From assembly GCA_018969425.1 (NCBI GenBank), contig JAGWYJ010000004.1, forward strand, positions 1 through 64,000: a stretch of DNA of 64,000 nucleotides. Direction: 5' to 3'. This stretch comes from Alphaproteobacteria bacterium (GTDB lineage: Bacteria; Pseudomonadota; Alphaproteobacteria; Caulobacterales; Hyphomonadaceae). Positions 47,821 to 56,712 of this stretch are shown piece after piece (position 1 is the stretch's first letter; each line of letters opens with the position of its first letter). The translations under genes were made by a program, and so were the position numbers. Under the pieces are notes generated by a model. It saw nothing but the letters and a program-made list of their open reading frames with translations, did not search any database and was not told the DNA's origin.

Positions 47821-48945
47821 TCATGGCTGCGCATCCAAAAGCGGGGTCTCGGCGATGAACGTGATAATGCGCTCGGCCAGCTCCTCGCCCTTGTTGTCCT
47901 GGATGAAGTGACCCGCCTCGAGCGCCGCGTGCGCCTGGCCGCGCGCGCCGGGGATCGCCTGCACCATGTCGTCCTGCATTTCCTGCGTGCCGAACTGCGT
48001 GTCCAGCGTGCCGCGGACATGGAGGAAGGGACGCGTGAAGCGGGAAAGGCCGCCCCAGGCCACGGCATTGCGCGGGCCGCACTGGTTCACCATGGAAGGG
48101 AAGGCGCGCGGGCCTGCGCGGTAGAGGATGGACGGGAACGGAGCGTTGTAGGCAGCGATCTCGGCCTCGTCGAGCGGCCTGGCGCCGCGGGCGCACATCA
48201 ACGCGATCATTTGGCCGGGATCGAAACCTGGCGAGGTGAGCGCGAAGTTGATCCATGCCTGGAACGCCACGGGGAATGGTTCGCCAACCGTCGGACCGAG
48301 CGCCTGCAAGATGGTCGGTGCGGCTGCATCCAGCTCGACCGGTTCAGGGATGTAGAAGATCGGCGGGGTGAACACCGGAAGGCCGCCATTGGAGATGGCG
48401 ACGCGGGCGAAAAGGTCACCCCGGTCGCCGACGATCCGCAAGCCGAAGCAACTGCCCCAGTCCTGAGCGAAGAGCGTAATGCGGTCGAGGCCCAGCGCCT
48501 GGATGAAAGTCTTCACCAGCCCAACCTGCCGCTCGAATTGATGAAAACGCAGGTCGATCGGCTTGTCGGACCTGCCAAAGCCGATGAGGTCGGGCGCGAT
48601 CACGCGATAGCCTGCGGCTGCGAGCGGACCTATCATGCGACGATAGAGATAGGACCATGCCGGCTGGCCGTGCAGCAGGAGGACGGTCTCTCCCGTTCGC
48701 GGTCCCTCGTCGACATAGTGCATCCGGAGCCCGTCGATCTCCACATAGTTGGGACTGAACGCGTAACCCGGCAGGTTTTCGAAACGCGCATCGGGTGTGC
48801 GCACGAACTCAACGCCGCCTGGCGTGCGCATCAACCCGACCTCGGGCTCGGCCGCAGCTAGTTCGCTGGGCGAAGGGATCAGCGTCTGGATGGTCGCATT
48901 GCGGACGCCGGCATATCCGGCCTTTCTCTGCTCGACGGTGGGCAT
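47821..48945 (-). CDS. Haloalkane dehalogenase-like alpha/beta hydrolase (long form)
   Basis: The 374-residue hydrolase resembles HLD-I dehalogenases: VRTPDARFENLPGYAFSPNY, HYVDEGPRTGETVLLLHGQP with oxyanion-loop HGQPAWS (most HLD-I have HGNPTWS), IAPDLIGFGRSDKP, and the nucleophile elbow LFAQDWGSCFGL. A late aspartate (VRGTLDTQFG) and histidine (ALEAGHFIQDN) complete the triad. An N-terminal extension of about 40 residues is unusual. The Gln in the oxyanion loop and GS after the tryptophan make its substrate range uncertain. Confidence 0.85.
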   Translation of the reverse strand: MPTVEQRKAGYAGVRNATIQTLIPSPSELAAAEPEVGLMRTPGGVEFVRTPDARFENLPGYAFSPNYVEIDGLRMHYVDEGPRTGETVLLLHGQPAWSYLYRRMIGPLAAAGYRVIAPDLIGFGRSDKPIDLRFHQFERQVGLVKTFIQALGLDRITLFAQDWGSCFGLRIVGDRGDLFARVAISNGGLPVFTPPIFYIPEPVELDAAAPTILQALGPTVGEPFPVAFQAWINFALTSPGFDPGQMIALMCARGARPLDEAEIAAYNAPFPSILYRAGPRAFPSMVNQCGPRNAVAWGGLSRFTRPFLHVRGTLDTQFGTQEMQDDMVQAIPGARGQAHAALEAGHFIQDNKGEELAERIITFIAETPLLDAQP

Positions 48946-48966
48946 TCTGGACTCCGGAGGGTTGCT

Positions 48967-49413
48967 CTAGGCGACCGGGCTGGCGGGCTTTCGCGAAAGG
49001 GACAATGCAAGAAAGACGAGGCTCAGACCCACCGCGACCGGGCTGCCATAGTGCTCCGGCGGGTGATGGCCCGAGTGTGAAGCTTTGCCAAACCAGCCGT
49101 CATAGGTCATCAGGGCACGCGCGATGATCACCGCCAGCAGGCCCAGCGGTACGAGCGTACGGTAGCGCAGGCCGATGATGAAGAGCATCATCGCAAATGG
49201 GATCTGCAGCGCGCCGAACCAGGCGAACACCGAGATGATTGTGTCACCGCGCACAGAGAGATCCAGGCCCGCAATGACCCCCGCTCCGCCATCCGGCAGG
49301 AAATAGTGGATGCAGCCCGGTATGAACTCCATGATGCCCACCAGCATCAGGAACCAGGCCGAGGCCTGCGCCCCGCGATAGTCGGCGTTTGTGCTAACAG
49401 GGAGCAGCGACAT
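48967..49413 (-). CDS. Small membrane protein paired with dehalogenase (copy 1)
   Basis: The 148-residue protein has around four membrane segments and the shared IHYFLPDGGAGVIAGLDLSV motif (near residue 37), with FGALQ further on. Its start is 6 bases after the preceding dehalogenase stop, indicating co-translation. His-rich SGHHPPEH at about residue 117 is peculiar to this copy. Function unknown; compare the protein at 47313. Confidence 0.7.
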   Translation of the reverse strand: MSLLPVSTNADYRGAQASAWFLMLVGIMEFIPGCIHYFLPDGGAGVIAGLDLSVRGDTIISVFAWFGALQIPFAMMLFIIGLRYRTLVPLGLLAVIIARALMTYDGWFGKASHSGHHPPEHYGSPVAVGLSLVFLALSLSRKPASPVA

Positions 49414-49418
49414 GACGA

Positions 49419-50318
49419 TCAGCTCACGGACAGGAAGCGGGTGATGTGATCGACGAGCTCCGCGCCCGCATCCTCTTGGATGAAGTGGCTGGCGCCGGCG
49501 ATGATCCGGTGGTCTTGGTCCCTCGCGCCCTTGAAGTATTCCTGTGCGCGCTTTTCCCAGCCGCGCGACACCGGATCGAGTTCGCCAAACAGAGTCAGGA
49601 ACGGCTTGTCGAACGAGGCCAAACGCCCCCAAGCCTCGCGATTGAGCGGCGCGCCCGGATTGTCGACCTGGACTGCAATCAGCACAGGAAACTGGATGAT
49701 CCCGGATTCGTATTCAGACGTCGGGAACGGGGCACGATAGGCGGCTATTTCGGCGTCCGTTAGCTTACGTGTCATGCCTGCCGTCAGCATGTGCCAGGGG
49801 AACTCGGTCGCCTCGCGCATCATGCCCACCCACATCTTCATGAAGTCGCTTTCACCCTCGCCTAGCGGCAAGCCAGTGTTGGCGGCGATCACGCGGTCAA
49901 ACCGCTCAGGGTGCAGCGAAACGAGATGCAACCCGATGGTCCCGCCCCAGTCTTGGCAAAACAGCGTGATGTTGTTGAGGTCCATCGCGGTAAGCCACTT
50001 AGACATCCAGTCATAATGGCGCGCGAGCGTGTAGTCGGACTTCGCTGCCGGCTTGTCTGAGCGTCCGCAACCCACCAGGTCCACAGCGATAACGCGACGA
50101 CCCGTCTTCAGTAGGCCGGGAATCATCCTGCGGTACAGGAACGACCAGGTCGGGTTGCCGTGCATTAAGAGAATTGGCTCGGCGCCGGGGGGACCCTCAT
50201 CGACATGGTGGATGCGGATCTCGGTTCCATCCTCATCGCGCACGGTCGTATAGCGAGGGACGTACGGAAAATCCGGTAGATCTTCAAAGCGGTCGTCTGG
50301 CGTGCGCAAGAGCCTCAT
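49419..50318 (-). CDS. Haloalkane dehalogenase, HLD-I type
   Basis: The 299-residue enzyme is a canonical HLD-I dehalogenase: LRTPDDRFEDLPDFPYVPRY, HVDEGPPGAEPILLMHGNPT with oxyanion-loop HGNPTWSFLYRRMIPG, VDLVGCGRSDKPA, nucleophile elbow LFCQDWGGTIGL, acid in LTLFGELDPVSRGW and histidine in GASHFIQEDAG. The tryptophan after the nucleophile provides one halide-binding NH. Expected reaction: hydrolytic halide release from an alkyl halide. It is second in the operon that starts at 50994 and forms, with the membrane gene behind it, one of two tandem modules. Confidence 0.92.
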   Translation of the reverse strand: MRLLRTPDDRFEDLPDFPYVPRYTTVRDEDGTEIRIHHVDEGPPGAEPILLMHGNPTWSFLYRRMIPGLLKTGRRVIAVDLVGCGRSDKPAAKSDYTLARHYDWMSKWLTAMDLNNITLFCQDWGGTIGLHLVSLHPERFDRVIAANTGLPLGEGESDFMKMWVGMMREATEFPWHMLTAGMTRKLTDAEIAAYRAPFPTSEYESGIIQFPVLIAVQVDNPGAPLNREAWGRLASFDKPFLTLFGELDPVSRGWEKRAQEYFKGARDQDHRIIAGASHFIQEDAGAELVDHITRFLSVS

Positions 50319-50331
50319 GAATGCATCGTTC

Positions 50332-50994
50332 CTAATGATGTGAGGGGAACCTACGGGCCGCGCTAAGGCGAAGCAGCCAGGTAATTTGCGCGAAGGCAGA
50401 GATCAGTGCGAGCAGCCCACCGACCCAGAATTGCGGGCTGGCCAGGATCAGCAGCTCTGGTTGGGTCGGAAACGAAAACGTATTGGGCATGGCGGCAAAC
50501 TTGAAATCATGGGCTCCACTGAAGCGGGGATCCAAAACAAGCTCGGCAAGATCGCGCCGGCTGCGATAGCGCATATAGCCGATAACTGACCAACCGGGAT
50601 CCGCCTCCACGCCCCAAGCATCGAAGTATCCGCCCTGCTTGCGTGCTACGATGGCCGGATACCCTCCACGCGCAAATAACGCTGGCATGAAAACCTTGGT
50701 GTAGCTCTCGACGGCTTCTCTGGCCGGGCGTTCTGCGCCATCCGGTCCTTTGACACTCCCGGCAGCGACCCGAACCAGATTGAGCATGTAAAATTCACGC
50801 CCATCATCCTCCTCCAGGAATTTTCGCAATGTCCCGAGTTCATTGCGGTCAGTCTTTCCAACGTCGCTTTCCTGAATCCTTTCCATAATGTCGCTGATCT
50901 CAGCGGAGCTAAGCGGGCCGGTCCAGTTCTGATACCAGCCAAGAAACAGCACATAGAGAATGGCGGCTGGAATCCACGCAATAAAAGTCTTCAC
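50332..50994 (-). CDS. Membrane-anchored DUF1330-like protein
   Basis: The 220-residue protein has one N-terminal membrane segment (MKTFIAWIPAAILYVLFLGW), a soluble region with FYMLNLVRVAAGSVKG, YTKVFMPALFARGGYP, GWSVIGYMRYRSRRDLAELV and FKFAAMPNTFSFPT, and a second hydrophobic segment near residues 185-205. The soluble part resembles the dimeric alpha-beta barrel of DUF1330 proteins. It is first in the dehalogenase operon, directly below the palindromic operator. Function unknown. Confidence 0.65.
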   Translation of the reverse strand: MKTFIAWIPAAILYVLFLGWYQNWTGPLSSAEISDIMERIQESDVGKTDRNELGTLRKFLEEDDGREFYMLNLVRVAAGSVKGPDGAERPAREAVESYTKVFMPALFARGGYPAIVARKQGGYFDAWGVEADPGWSVIGYMRYRSRRDLAELVLDPRFSGAHDFKFAAMPNTFSFPTQPELLILASPQFWVGGLLALISAFAQITWLLRLSAARRFPSHH

Positions 50995-51012
50995 GTCGAG
51001 TTCCTAATTTAT

Positions 51013-51029
51013 TGACACTCTAAGTGTCA
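51013..51029. promoter_or_regulatory. Palindromic operator of the dehalogenase operon
   Basis: TGACACT-CTA-AGTGTCA is a perfect 7-bp inverted repeat, 18 bases before ATG 50994. On the coding strand it reads TGACACTTAGAGTGTCAATA. TTGACC at 51044-51049 (minus strand) may be a -35 element, placing the palindrome over the -10 region. A closely matching site precedes the selenoprotein gene at 60126-60144. On the plus strand the repeat is followed by T8, so it could also act as a terminator hairpin for plus-strand transcripts. Confidence 0.7.
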
Positions 51030-51077
51030 GGTTTTTTTTGGGCGGTCAAGTACGCTGAGCGCAGCGAGCGCGCATAC

Positions 51078-52082
51078 TCAGACCTCAATCAGGAGCTTGC
51101 CTTCGTTGGCGCCCGAAAAAAGCATGTCGAACGCCTCAGGGAAGCGCTCGATCCCCCTCACAACGTGCTCACGGAAGAGGATCTCTCCGGATGCGCGCCA
51201 CTGCGCCAGCGCCATGAACGCCTCCGGGATGCGGTCGATATAGTCACGCATTGTGAAGCCCTGCATTCGAGCACTCTGGGCGATAAGTTGCAGATAGTTC
51301 GATGGTCCGCGTACGGCGTCCATGTCGCCATATTGAGAGATGCCGCCGCAGACGACGATCCGGCCATGGCGGTTGATCAGTCCGAGCGCAGCGTCAAGCG
51401 TCTCCCCGCCGACATTGTCGAAATAGACATCGATCCCGTTCGGGGCGGCAACAGCAAGTTGCTCGGCGATCGGCGAGGCCCTGTAGTCCAGCGCCTCATG
51501 CACCTTGAGATCGTCAAGCAAAAAGCGACGCTTGCGCTCGCCACCAGCGATTCCCACCACGGTACACCCCCTGATGCGCGCAATCTGAGCAACAATTGAA
51601 CCAACCGCACCAGCGGCGGCTGAGACAACAACCGTCTCGCCACGAGCGGGCTGACCGACGTCCAGAAGGCCGAAATATGCGGTGTAGCCGGTCATGCCGA
51701 GCCCGCTCAGATAGTCGCGTGGAGATGCAAACCGAGTGTCGATTCTCCGAAGCGATCGAGCCGACAAGGCGGCCTCGGATTGAACGCCCGTAAAGCCCGT
51801 CATCCAGTCGCCGGCGGCAATCCCTTCTGCCCGGGACTCTACGACCTCTCCGACACCGAACGCGCGCATCACCTCGCCCGGTTTGACCGGCGGCATGTAG
51901 CTCCGCTTGGGCGTGATCCATCCGCGCATGCCTGGATCGACCGAGATGTGGCTCATGCGCAACCGCACGTCGCCTTCGGCCAGGACGGGCACGGGATCCA
52001 TCGTTCGCTTCCAGACGCCATTGAGGCCGGCGCCATCGGGATAGCGCATCATCCGATACTGTATGGGACTGGACGGGGCCAT
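51078..52082 (-). CDS. NADP-dependent MDR oxidoreductase (CurA/PTGR-like)
   Basis: The 334-residue zinc-independent MDR enzyme shows GDVRLRMSHISVDPGMRGWI, YLSGLGMTGYTAYFGLLDVG, VVVSAAAGAVGSIVAQIARI (nucleotide-binding AxxGxxG), GIDVYFDNVGGETLDAALGL and RIVVCGGISQYG. These are typical of NADPH-dependent alkenal/enone reductases such as CurA and PTGR. ATG 52082 has AAAGGAACC upstream; the frame extends to 52160 but overlaps the next gene. It probably reduces an unsaturated carbonyl in the cluster's pathway. Confidence 0.88.
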   Translation of the reverse strand: MAPSSPIQYRMMRYPDGAGLNGVWKRTMDPVPVLAEGDVRLRMSHISVDPGMRGWITPKRSYMPPVKPGEVMRAFGVGEVVESRAEGIAAGDWMTGFTGVQSEAALSARSLRRIDTRFASPRDYLSGLGMTGYTAYFGLLDVGQPARGETVVVSAAAGAVGSIVAQIARIRGCTVVGIAGGERKRRFLLDDLKVHEALDYRASPIAEQLAVAAPNGIDVYFDNVGGETLDAALGLINRHGRIVVCGGISQYGDMDAVRGPSNYLQLIAQSARMQGFTMRDYIDRIPEAFMALAQWRASGEILFREHVVRGIERFPEAFDMLFSGANEGKLLIEV

Positions 52083-52128
52083 CAGGGTTCCTTTCCGGTA
52101 ATGGGAGACCATACCCGCTGCATGAGCG

Positions 52129-52512
52129 TTAGCGCGGAAGCGGGCGCCAACCCGCTGCAAACACGAGGCACAACACCACTTCGATCACCAGAGGCGGCCC
52201 CATCTCAGACACGAAGCCATTCACGGCCACGGCAACCAGGCGGCCTGCCAGCGCAAGCCCTACCAGCACGACTAGCGCCAGCAGAAGGCCGCCACTGCTC
52301 TTGAAGCTTGCCGCCAGGGCGAATACCCCACCAGCGCCAAAGAACCCACCCATGTCAGCCCGGATGCTGGCCAGGCCCAATGGACCTGTCGCGGCAATAC
52401 CCAGTTGAGCCGCAGCCTCCTCCGGCGCCATCCACATCAGCGAGGCAACCGGAACGCCCAGTAAACCGGCAACACCCACCCAGACGTGCAAGACCATCGT
52501 CATGTCCGTCAA
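52129..52512 (-). CDS. DUF4345-like small membrane protein
   Basis: The 127-residue protein has about four hydrophobic segments; residues 48-66 read SIRADMGGFFGAGGVFALA, the R-x-D-x-GG core seen in DUF4345 proteins. It overlaps the upstream DJ-1/PfpI gene by 4 bases (ATGA) and lies 46 bases before the MDR gene. Function unknown. Confidence 0.68.
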   Translation of the reverse strand: MTDMTMVLHVWVGVAGLLGVPVASLMWMAPEEAAAQLGIAATGPLGLASIRADMGGFFGAGGVFALAASFKSSGGLLLALVVLVGLALAGRLVAVAVNGFVSEMGPPLVIEVVLCLVFAAGWRPLPR

Positions 52513-53342
52513 CCTTCCCTGAGGGCGGCAACGAGGACGACCTGCATCATTCGGTCGGCTGTCTCTGCTCCGTCATTCTGGTTTTGGCCGGTCACCAGGC
52601 GACCGTCGACGGTCACATGACTGGCGAAGATGTCTCTGAATCGGATCGAGGATTCGAACCGCGCCCCAGCGGCGCGCAGGTCACGTTCCGGGTGACGTGG
52701 CGTATGCGTGATGCCCAGTTCCCTGACCTGCTTGTCTGTTACCGCAGTCAGCGCTCGGCCGTTGACGAGCGGCTGGCCATTGCCGCGCCGGGCCGCCAGT
52801 AAACCAAGCGGCCCATGGCAAACACCTCCGATCACCGCGCCCGCATCTTCCGCCTGAAGAAGCAATCGACCAAGTTCCGGGGACTGCTCGAAGTCGAAGG
52901 CAGCGCCCCATCCGCCAGCAAGAAACACGGCGTTGTACCGCGCGCCGTCCACCTCGCTTACGGATTTCGCCGCAGTTACCTTTCGGCGCAGGTCATTGTC
53001 ATTTCGAAAGCGGTCATCGTGATCGGATTTCAGAGGCCATTTCACGGACATGGGTTCAACAGGAATGACCCCGCCCTTGATGCTCGCCACATCGACATCC
53101 ATTCCAGCATCCAGGAATGTATAGTAGGGGGCCGTCATCTCGGAAGCGAACACGCCGGTCTTCTTGCCAGTATCGCCAAGCGTGTCGTGGCTGGTTGCAA
53201 TGACCAGCGCTCTCATGCCTCTGAGGTTACGCTTCGGGGCAGCAAAGCGGCGATGCAGGCCCATCGCCCTCAACAGCACCGGAAGGCCCAGCCATATTAG
53301 GAGCATGGATCCGGCAAAGGCCGACAGAATAGACCACTCCAT
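52509..53342 (-). CDS. DJ-1/PfpI-family protein with N-terminal membrane anchor
   Basis: The 277-residue protein carries an N-terminal hydrophobic helix (ILSAFAGSMLLIWLGLPVLL) followed by a class I amidotransferase-like fold: MRALVIATSHDTLGDTGKKT, APYYTFLDAGMDVDVASIKG, AVFLAGGWGAAFDF and the nucleophile elbow VIGGVCHGPLGLL with the cysteine. Hsp31/DJ-1 proteins of this type have glyoxalase or deglycase activity or act as chaperones. The gene is divergent from the sulfatase pseudogene and opens the minus-strand run. ATG 53342 has GGGAGGCG upstream. Confidence 0.85.
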   Translation of the reverse strand: MEWSILSAFAGSMLLIWLGLPVLLRAMGLHRRFAAPKRNLRGMRALVIATSHDTLGDTGKKTGVFASEMTAPYYTFLDAGMDVDVASIKGGVIPVEPMSVKWPLKSDHDDRFRNDNDLRRKVTAAKSVSEVDGARYNAVFLAGGWGAAFDFEQSPELGRLLLQAEDAGAVIGGVCHGPLGLLAARRGNGQPLVNGRALTAVTDKQVRELGITHTPRHPERDLRAAGARFESSIRFRDIFASHVTVDGRLVTGQNQNDGAETADRMMQVVLVAALREG

Positions 53343-53413
53343 CTGCGCCTCCCTAAATTGACAGTTTGGGTGGCATAATATTCCATGACTCACATGTCCA
53401 GCGCCGAGGTGAA

Positions 53414-55151
53414 ATGATGCGCGAAATCATCCGAGGAGGTCTCGCCGCGGCCATCCTGTGGCTAACAGGCCTCCTGTCCGCGTTGGCGCAGGAGGAGGCG
53501 CCGATCGCTGCGGGTTGCCCCAACATCATTCTAATTCTCGTTGACGACGCTGCTTTCATGGATTTCGGCGTTTATGGCGGAGAAGCCCGCACACCCAACA
53601 TTGATCGCCTCGCCGCCTCCGGCGCGATGATGACAAACTACCATACCTCGCCCTTATGTTCGCCCTCGCGCGCCATGCTTCTGACCGGTATGGACAGCCA
53701 CCGCACGATCGTATCGACAATCGAGGAGGTCCTTCCGCCGGAATTGAAGGGCAAGCCTGGCTACACCCTTCGCCTCGAGCCTGGTGTTTCCACCATCGCG
53801 GACCGTCTCAAGGCGGAGGGTTATCGCACATTGATGTCGGGGAAATGGCACCTTGGACATGGCAAGGGGGACCTGCCCAACCATCATGGCTTCGACAGAT
53901 CACTCGCACTCGACGCTTCCGGCGCCGACAACTAGGCCGCCAAGGCCTACATGCCGCACTACAAGGACGCGCCATGGTTCGAAGACGGCGCGCCCGCAAA
54001 GCTGCCGGATGAGTTCTATTCCTCCGAACTGCTCGTCGATCTTCTGATCGAGTAGATCGACGAGGGAGATCGCAGCACTCCCTATTTCGGGTATATCGCC
54101 TTTCAGGCGGTGCACATTCCTGTCCAGGCGCCCAAGGCGTTTTCCGACCGCTATGCCAGCAGGTTCGACGCGGGGTGGGAAGCGATCCGCCGCGCACGTT
54201 GGGGTCGCGCCGTTGCATCGGGGATTGTACCAGCCGATGCGCCCTACGCCGCCATGCCGGCCGAGGCGCGTGCGTGGTCATCGCTCGGTCCTCACGACCA
54301 AGCCAAGTATGCAGGGCGTGATGGAGGTCTATTCAGGCATGATCGAGGCGATGGATCATCGTGTCGGTCGACTGATCGATCACATTGCGTCGCGTGGCGA
54401 ACTGAACAACACGGTCTTCGTCATAACGTCGGACAACGGGCCAGAGCCCAGCGATCCTGTACATGAGCCGTGGATGGATATCTGGATGTCCCTCAACGGC
54501 TATAACTGGAATCTCGAGGGCATGGGCGAACCGGGCAGCCTCGGCTTCATCGGACCTGAATAGGCCTCAGCTCTCTCGGCGCCGGGGTCGCTCTACAAGT
54601 TCTATGCCTCCGGTGGAGGCCTTCGCGTGCCGATGATCATGGCCGGGCTCGGCGTTCCGTTCGGCGAACGACATGCTGGCCTGACATTTGTCACCGATGT
54701 TACGCCGACCTTGCTGGAGCTTGCCGGCATTGGCGCAAGCGCGCCCGAAGGGGCGCGGCCCATGACCGGCCGCAGCCTTCTGCCCATTCTTACAGGCCAA
54801 GCGGACCGTATCTACGGCCCTGCAGATACCGTTGGCGTCGAGGTCTCCGGAAATGCAGCCCTGTTCAGAGATTCCTGGAAGATCGTCCGCAACGTGCCGC
54901 CGGTCGGCGACGGCGCATGGCGGCTCTACGATCACGCAAGAGACCCCGCCGAGGCAAATGATCTCTCAACAGCAATGCCAGACCTCTTCAAGTCGATGCT
55001 GGCGGAGTATGAGACCTACGCGACGCGTTCCGGGGTCCTAGCCCTTCCGGACGGCTATCAGGTCGAGCTGCAAGTTCGCCGGAACGCGATTGCGCGGCAG
55101 TTATCATTTCATGCCGGTACGCAGATCGCGGCCGGCCCGTCTTCTTTGTAG
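53414..55151 (+). pseudogene. Arylsulfatase, decayed
   Basis: The frame starts with a signal peptide (GGLAAAILWLTGLLSALAQ), then NIILILVDDAAFMDFGVYGG and the formylglycine motif LCSPSRAMLLTG (CxPSR type), then LMSGKWHLGHG. It is interrupted by TAG at 53933, 54053 and 54561 and by a +1 frameshift near 54313; beyond these, homology resumes in order (ITSDNGPEP; LYKFYASGGGLRVPMIMAGL; YDHARDPAEANDL). At least two stops sit where relatives have tryptophan. With four lesions it cannot make a normal enzyme. Confidence 0.88.
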
Positions 55152-55483
55152 CGTGTGACGGACGCGCGAAAGTTTTTTCCTGGCGAGCGCGCGGGCGCGC
55201 TGCTGCACCATGTCGGCAAGCGAGGTGCGCGGCGCCAGAGCATAGACAAGCTGGGAGTTGAGCGCCTCGGCAGCCTCGCGCAGTGTGTTAAGCGTGACCG
55301 TACCTGCAGCCTCGCCCTTCTCCAGAGCGATGATGGTGGATTGGGCAAGACCCATGCGGGCGGCGAGCTGTCGGCTCGTTATGCCAAGCGCATCGCGTAC
55401 CGCCCGCACCCAGCCACGCGGCGGGCGCGAGGGGAGACAACATCTGGCGCGGCGCCAGCTACGGACACCGGGCGCGATAACTA
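55104..55483 (-). pseudogene. Mobile mystery protein A (XRE) fragment
   Basis: The minus strand encodes SRPPRGWVRAVRDALGITSR, then QLAARMGLAQSTIIALEKGE, LNTLREAAEALNSQLVYALA and MVQQRARALARKKLSRVRHT. These match the XRE-family mobile mystery protein A, which usually pairs with a Fic-domain mystery protein B. The N-terminal ~25 and C-terminal ~20 residues are missing or frameshifted, there is no plausible start, and no partner gene is present. Confidence 0.7.
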
Positions 55484-56710
55484 GGTAGCGGCAGGGGCCA
55501 TCCCGACCGCGGCGGCGGCGATGGCGCGAAATACCGCGTTCTCTTCGGCCTCCGTCGGTGGATTGTTGGGATAGGCGGCGACCTGGGCGACGACCACGCC
55601 ACGCTTGCGATCGACCCACAGGATCTGCCCAAACGCGCCTAGGGCCATCGCCTCCCCGTCATAGTCCTTTGGCACCCACCATTGCATGGCGTAGCCGCGC
55701 GGCCTTTCGCCAGGCTCCTGAAAGTCCGCCTGCGGCCGCATGACGAGGTCGGCCCAACCCGCTGGCGCAAGCCGATCGCCGGCAACCTGAAGATCGTCCA
55801 GATAGAGCTGCCCGAGATGAGCGAAATCCTGCAGCGTCGCCTGCAGGCAACAATGCCCGAACTGGACGCCGGCCTCGCCGTCCGCGTGTTTCGACCAGGT
55901 GGCGGCACCTGCGAAGCCTCCCGGACTCCAGAGCTTCTGCTGCACTATGTCGTAATAGCGCTGCCCGTAGGCGCCACGAAGAACCGCCGACAGTACATGC
56001 GTGTCCGTAGCGAGGTAGTTGAAATCCGTGCCGGACGCGACCCGCGCACCCAGGCCCGCGGCGAAATCATCGAGATTCTCGCCCTGGAAGGCGAGACGGA
56101 CATACATGTCGTTCCGATTGGGCCGGCCGCTATCGTGGAAAAACTCCACGCCGGACGACATCATCGCCACATGCCGGATCGGCACACCCCCATATGCCGT
56201 TCCCCTGAATTGCGGTGCGTATTTCTGTACGGGATCATCGAGGTTCGCGACCACGCCGTCCCTCAAAGCCGCTCCAAGGACAGTCACAGTGAAGCTCTTC
56301 GAAGCCGACCATAGTGAATGGCGCGTGTCCGGCGTAAGACCGTTGCGGTAGACTTCAAAGACTACGCGCCCGCCATGCAGGACCAACAGACCATCGACAT
56401 TCGCGCGCTCCAGATAGTCCCCGACTGTGCGCGTCTCGTCCGCATATCCGTAGCGAACGGTCTCCAGCGGCCGCAGCGTACGCAGATAGGTGCGGGGGGA
56501 GGCGGATGAATGAAGCTGATCCACCGGCCAGATCTTCTCGTAGTGCGTGAAGATCCAAGTACGGGTGGACGGGATCGCGTTGAGAAACCAGTATCCGGGC
56601 GCATGGTCCGCCCACGGTCGGAACAGGAACAGGATGAGCGCCACCATCAGGGCGAGGAGCGCAAGTCCCCCTATCGTAAGGATACGCAACACCGGCCGCA
56701 TGCTTCGCAC
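55481..56710 (-). CDS. Serine hydrolase, class C beta-lactamase/6-aminohexanoate-dimer hydrolase-like
   Basis: The 409-residue protein has an N-terminal membrane segment (ILTIGGLALLALMVALILFL), so it is probably anchored with its domain in the periplasm. SLWSASKSFTVTVLG holds the nucleophilic S-x-x-K, and FNYLATDTHVLSAVL supplies the Y-x-x equivalent (Y-L-A). It resembles NylB-type and esterase members more than true beta-lactamases. It is last in the selenoprotein operon, 2 bases after the MFS gene, and ends in TAG. Confidence 0.87.
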   Translation of the reverse strand: MRSMRPVLRILTIGGLALLALMVALILFLFRPWADHAPGYWFLNAIPSTRTWIFTHYEKIWPVDQLHSSASPRTYLRTLRPLETVRYGYADETRTVGDYLERANVDGLLVLHGGRVVFEVYRNGLTPDTRHSLWSASKSFTVTVLGAALRDGVVANLDDPVQKYAPQFRGTAYGGVPIRHVAMMSSGVEFFHDSGRPNRNDMYVRLAFQGENLDDFAAGLGARVASGTDFNYLATDTHVLSAVLRGAYGQRYYDIVQQKLWSPGGFAGAATWSKHADGEAGVQFGHCCLQATLQDFAHLGQLYLDDLQVAGDRLAPAGWADLVMRPQADFQEPGERPRGYAMQWWVPKDYDGEAMALGAFGQILWVDRKRGVVVAQVAAYPNNPPTEAEENAVFRAIAAAAVGMAPAAT

Positions 56711-56712
56711 CC

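Noticed and set aside
51013-51040. Rho-independent terminator on the plus strand (palindrome plus T8)
   Set aside because: No plus-strand gene precedes it, and the related palindrome at 60126 lacks a T-run, so an operator is the better reading.
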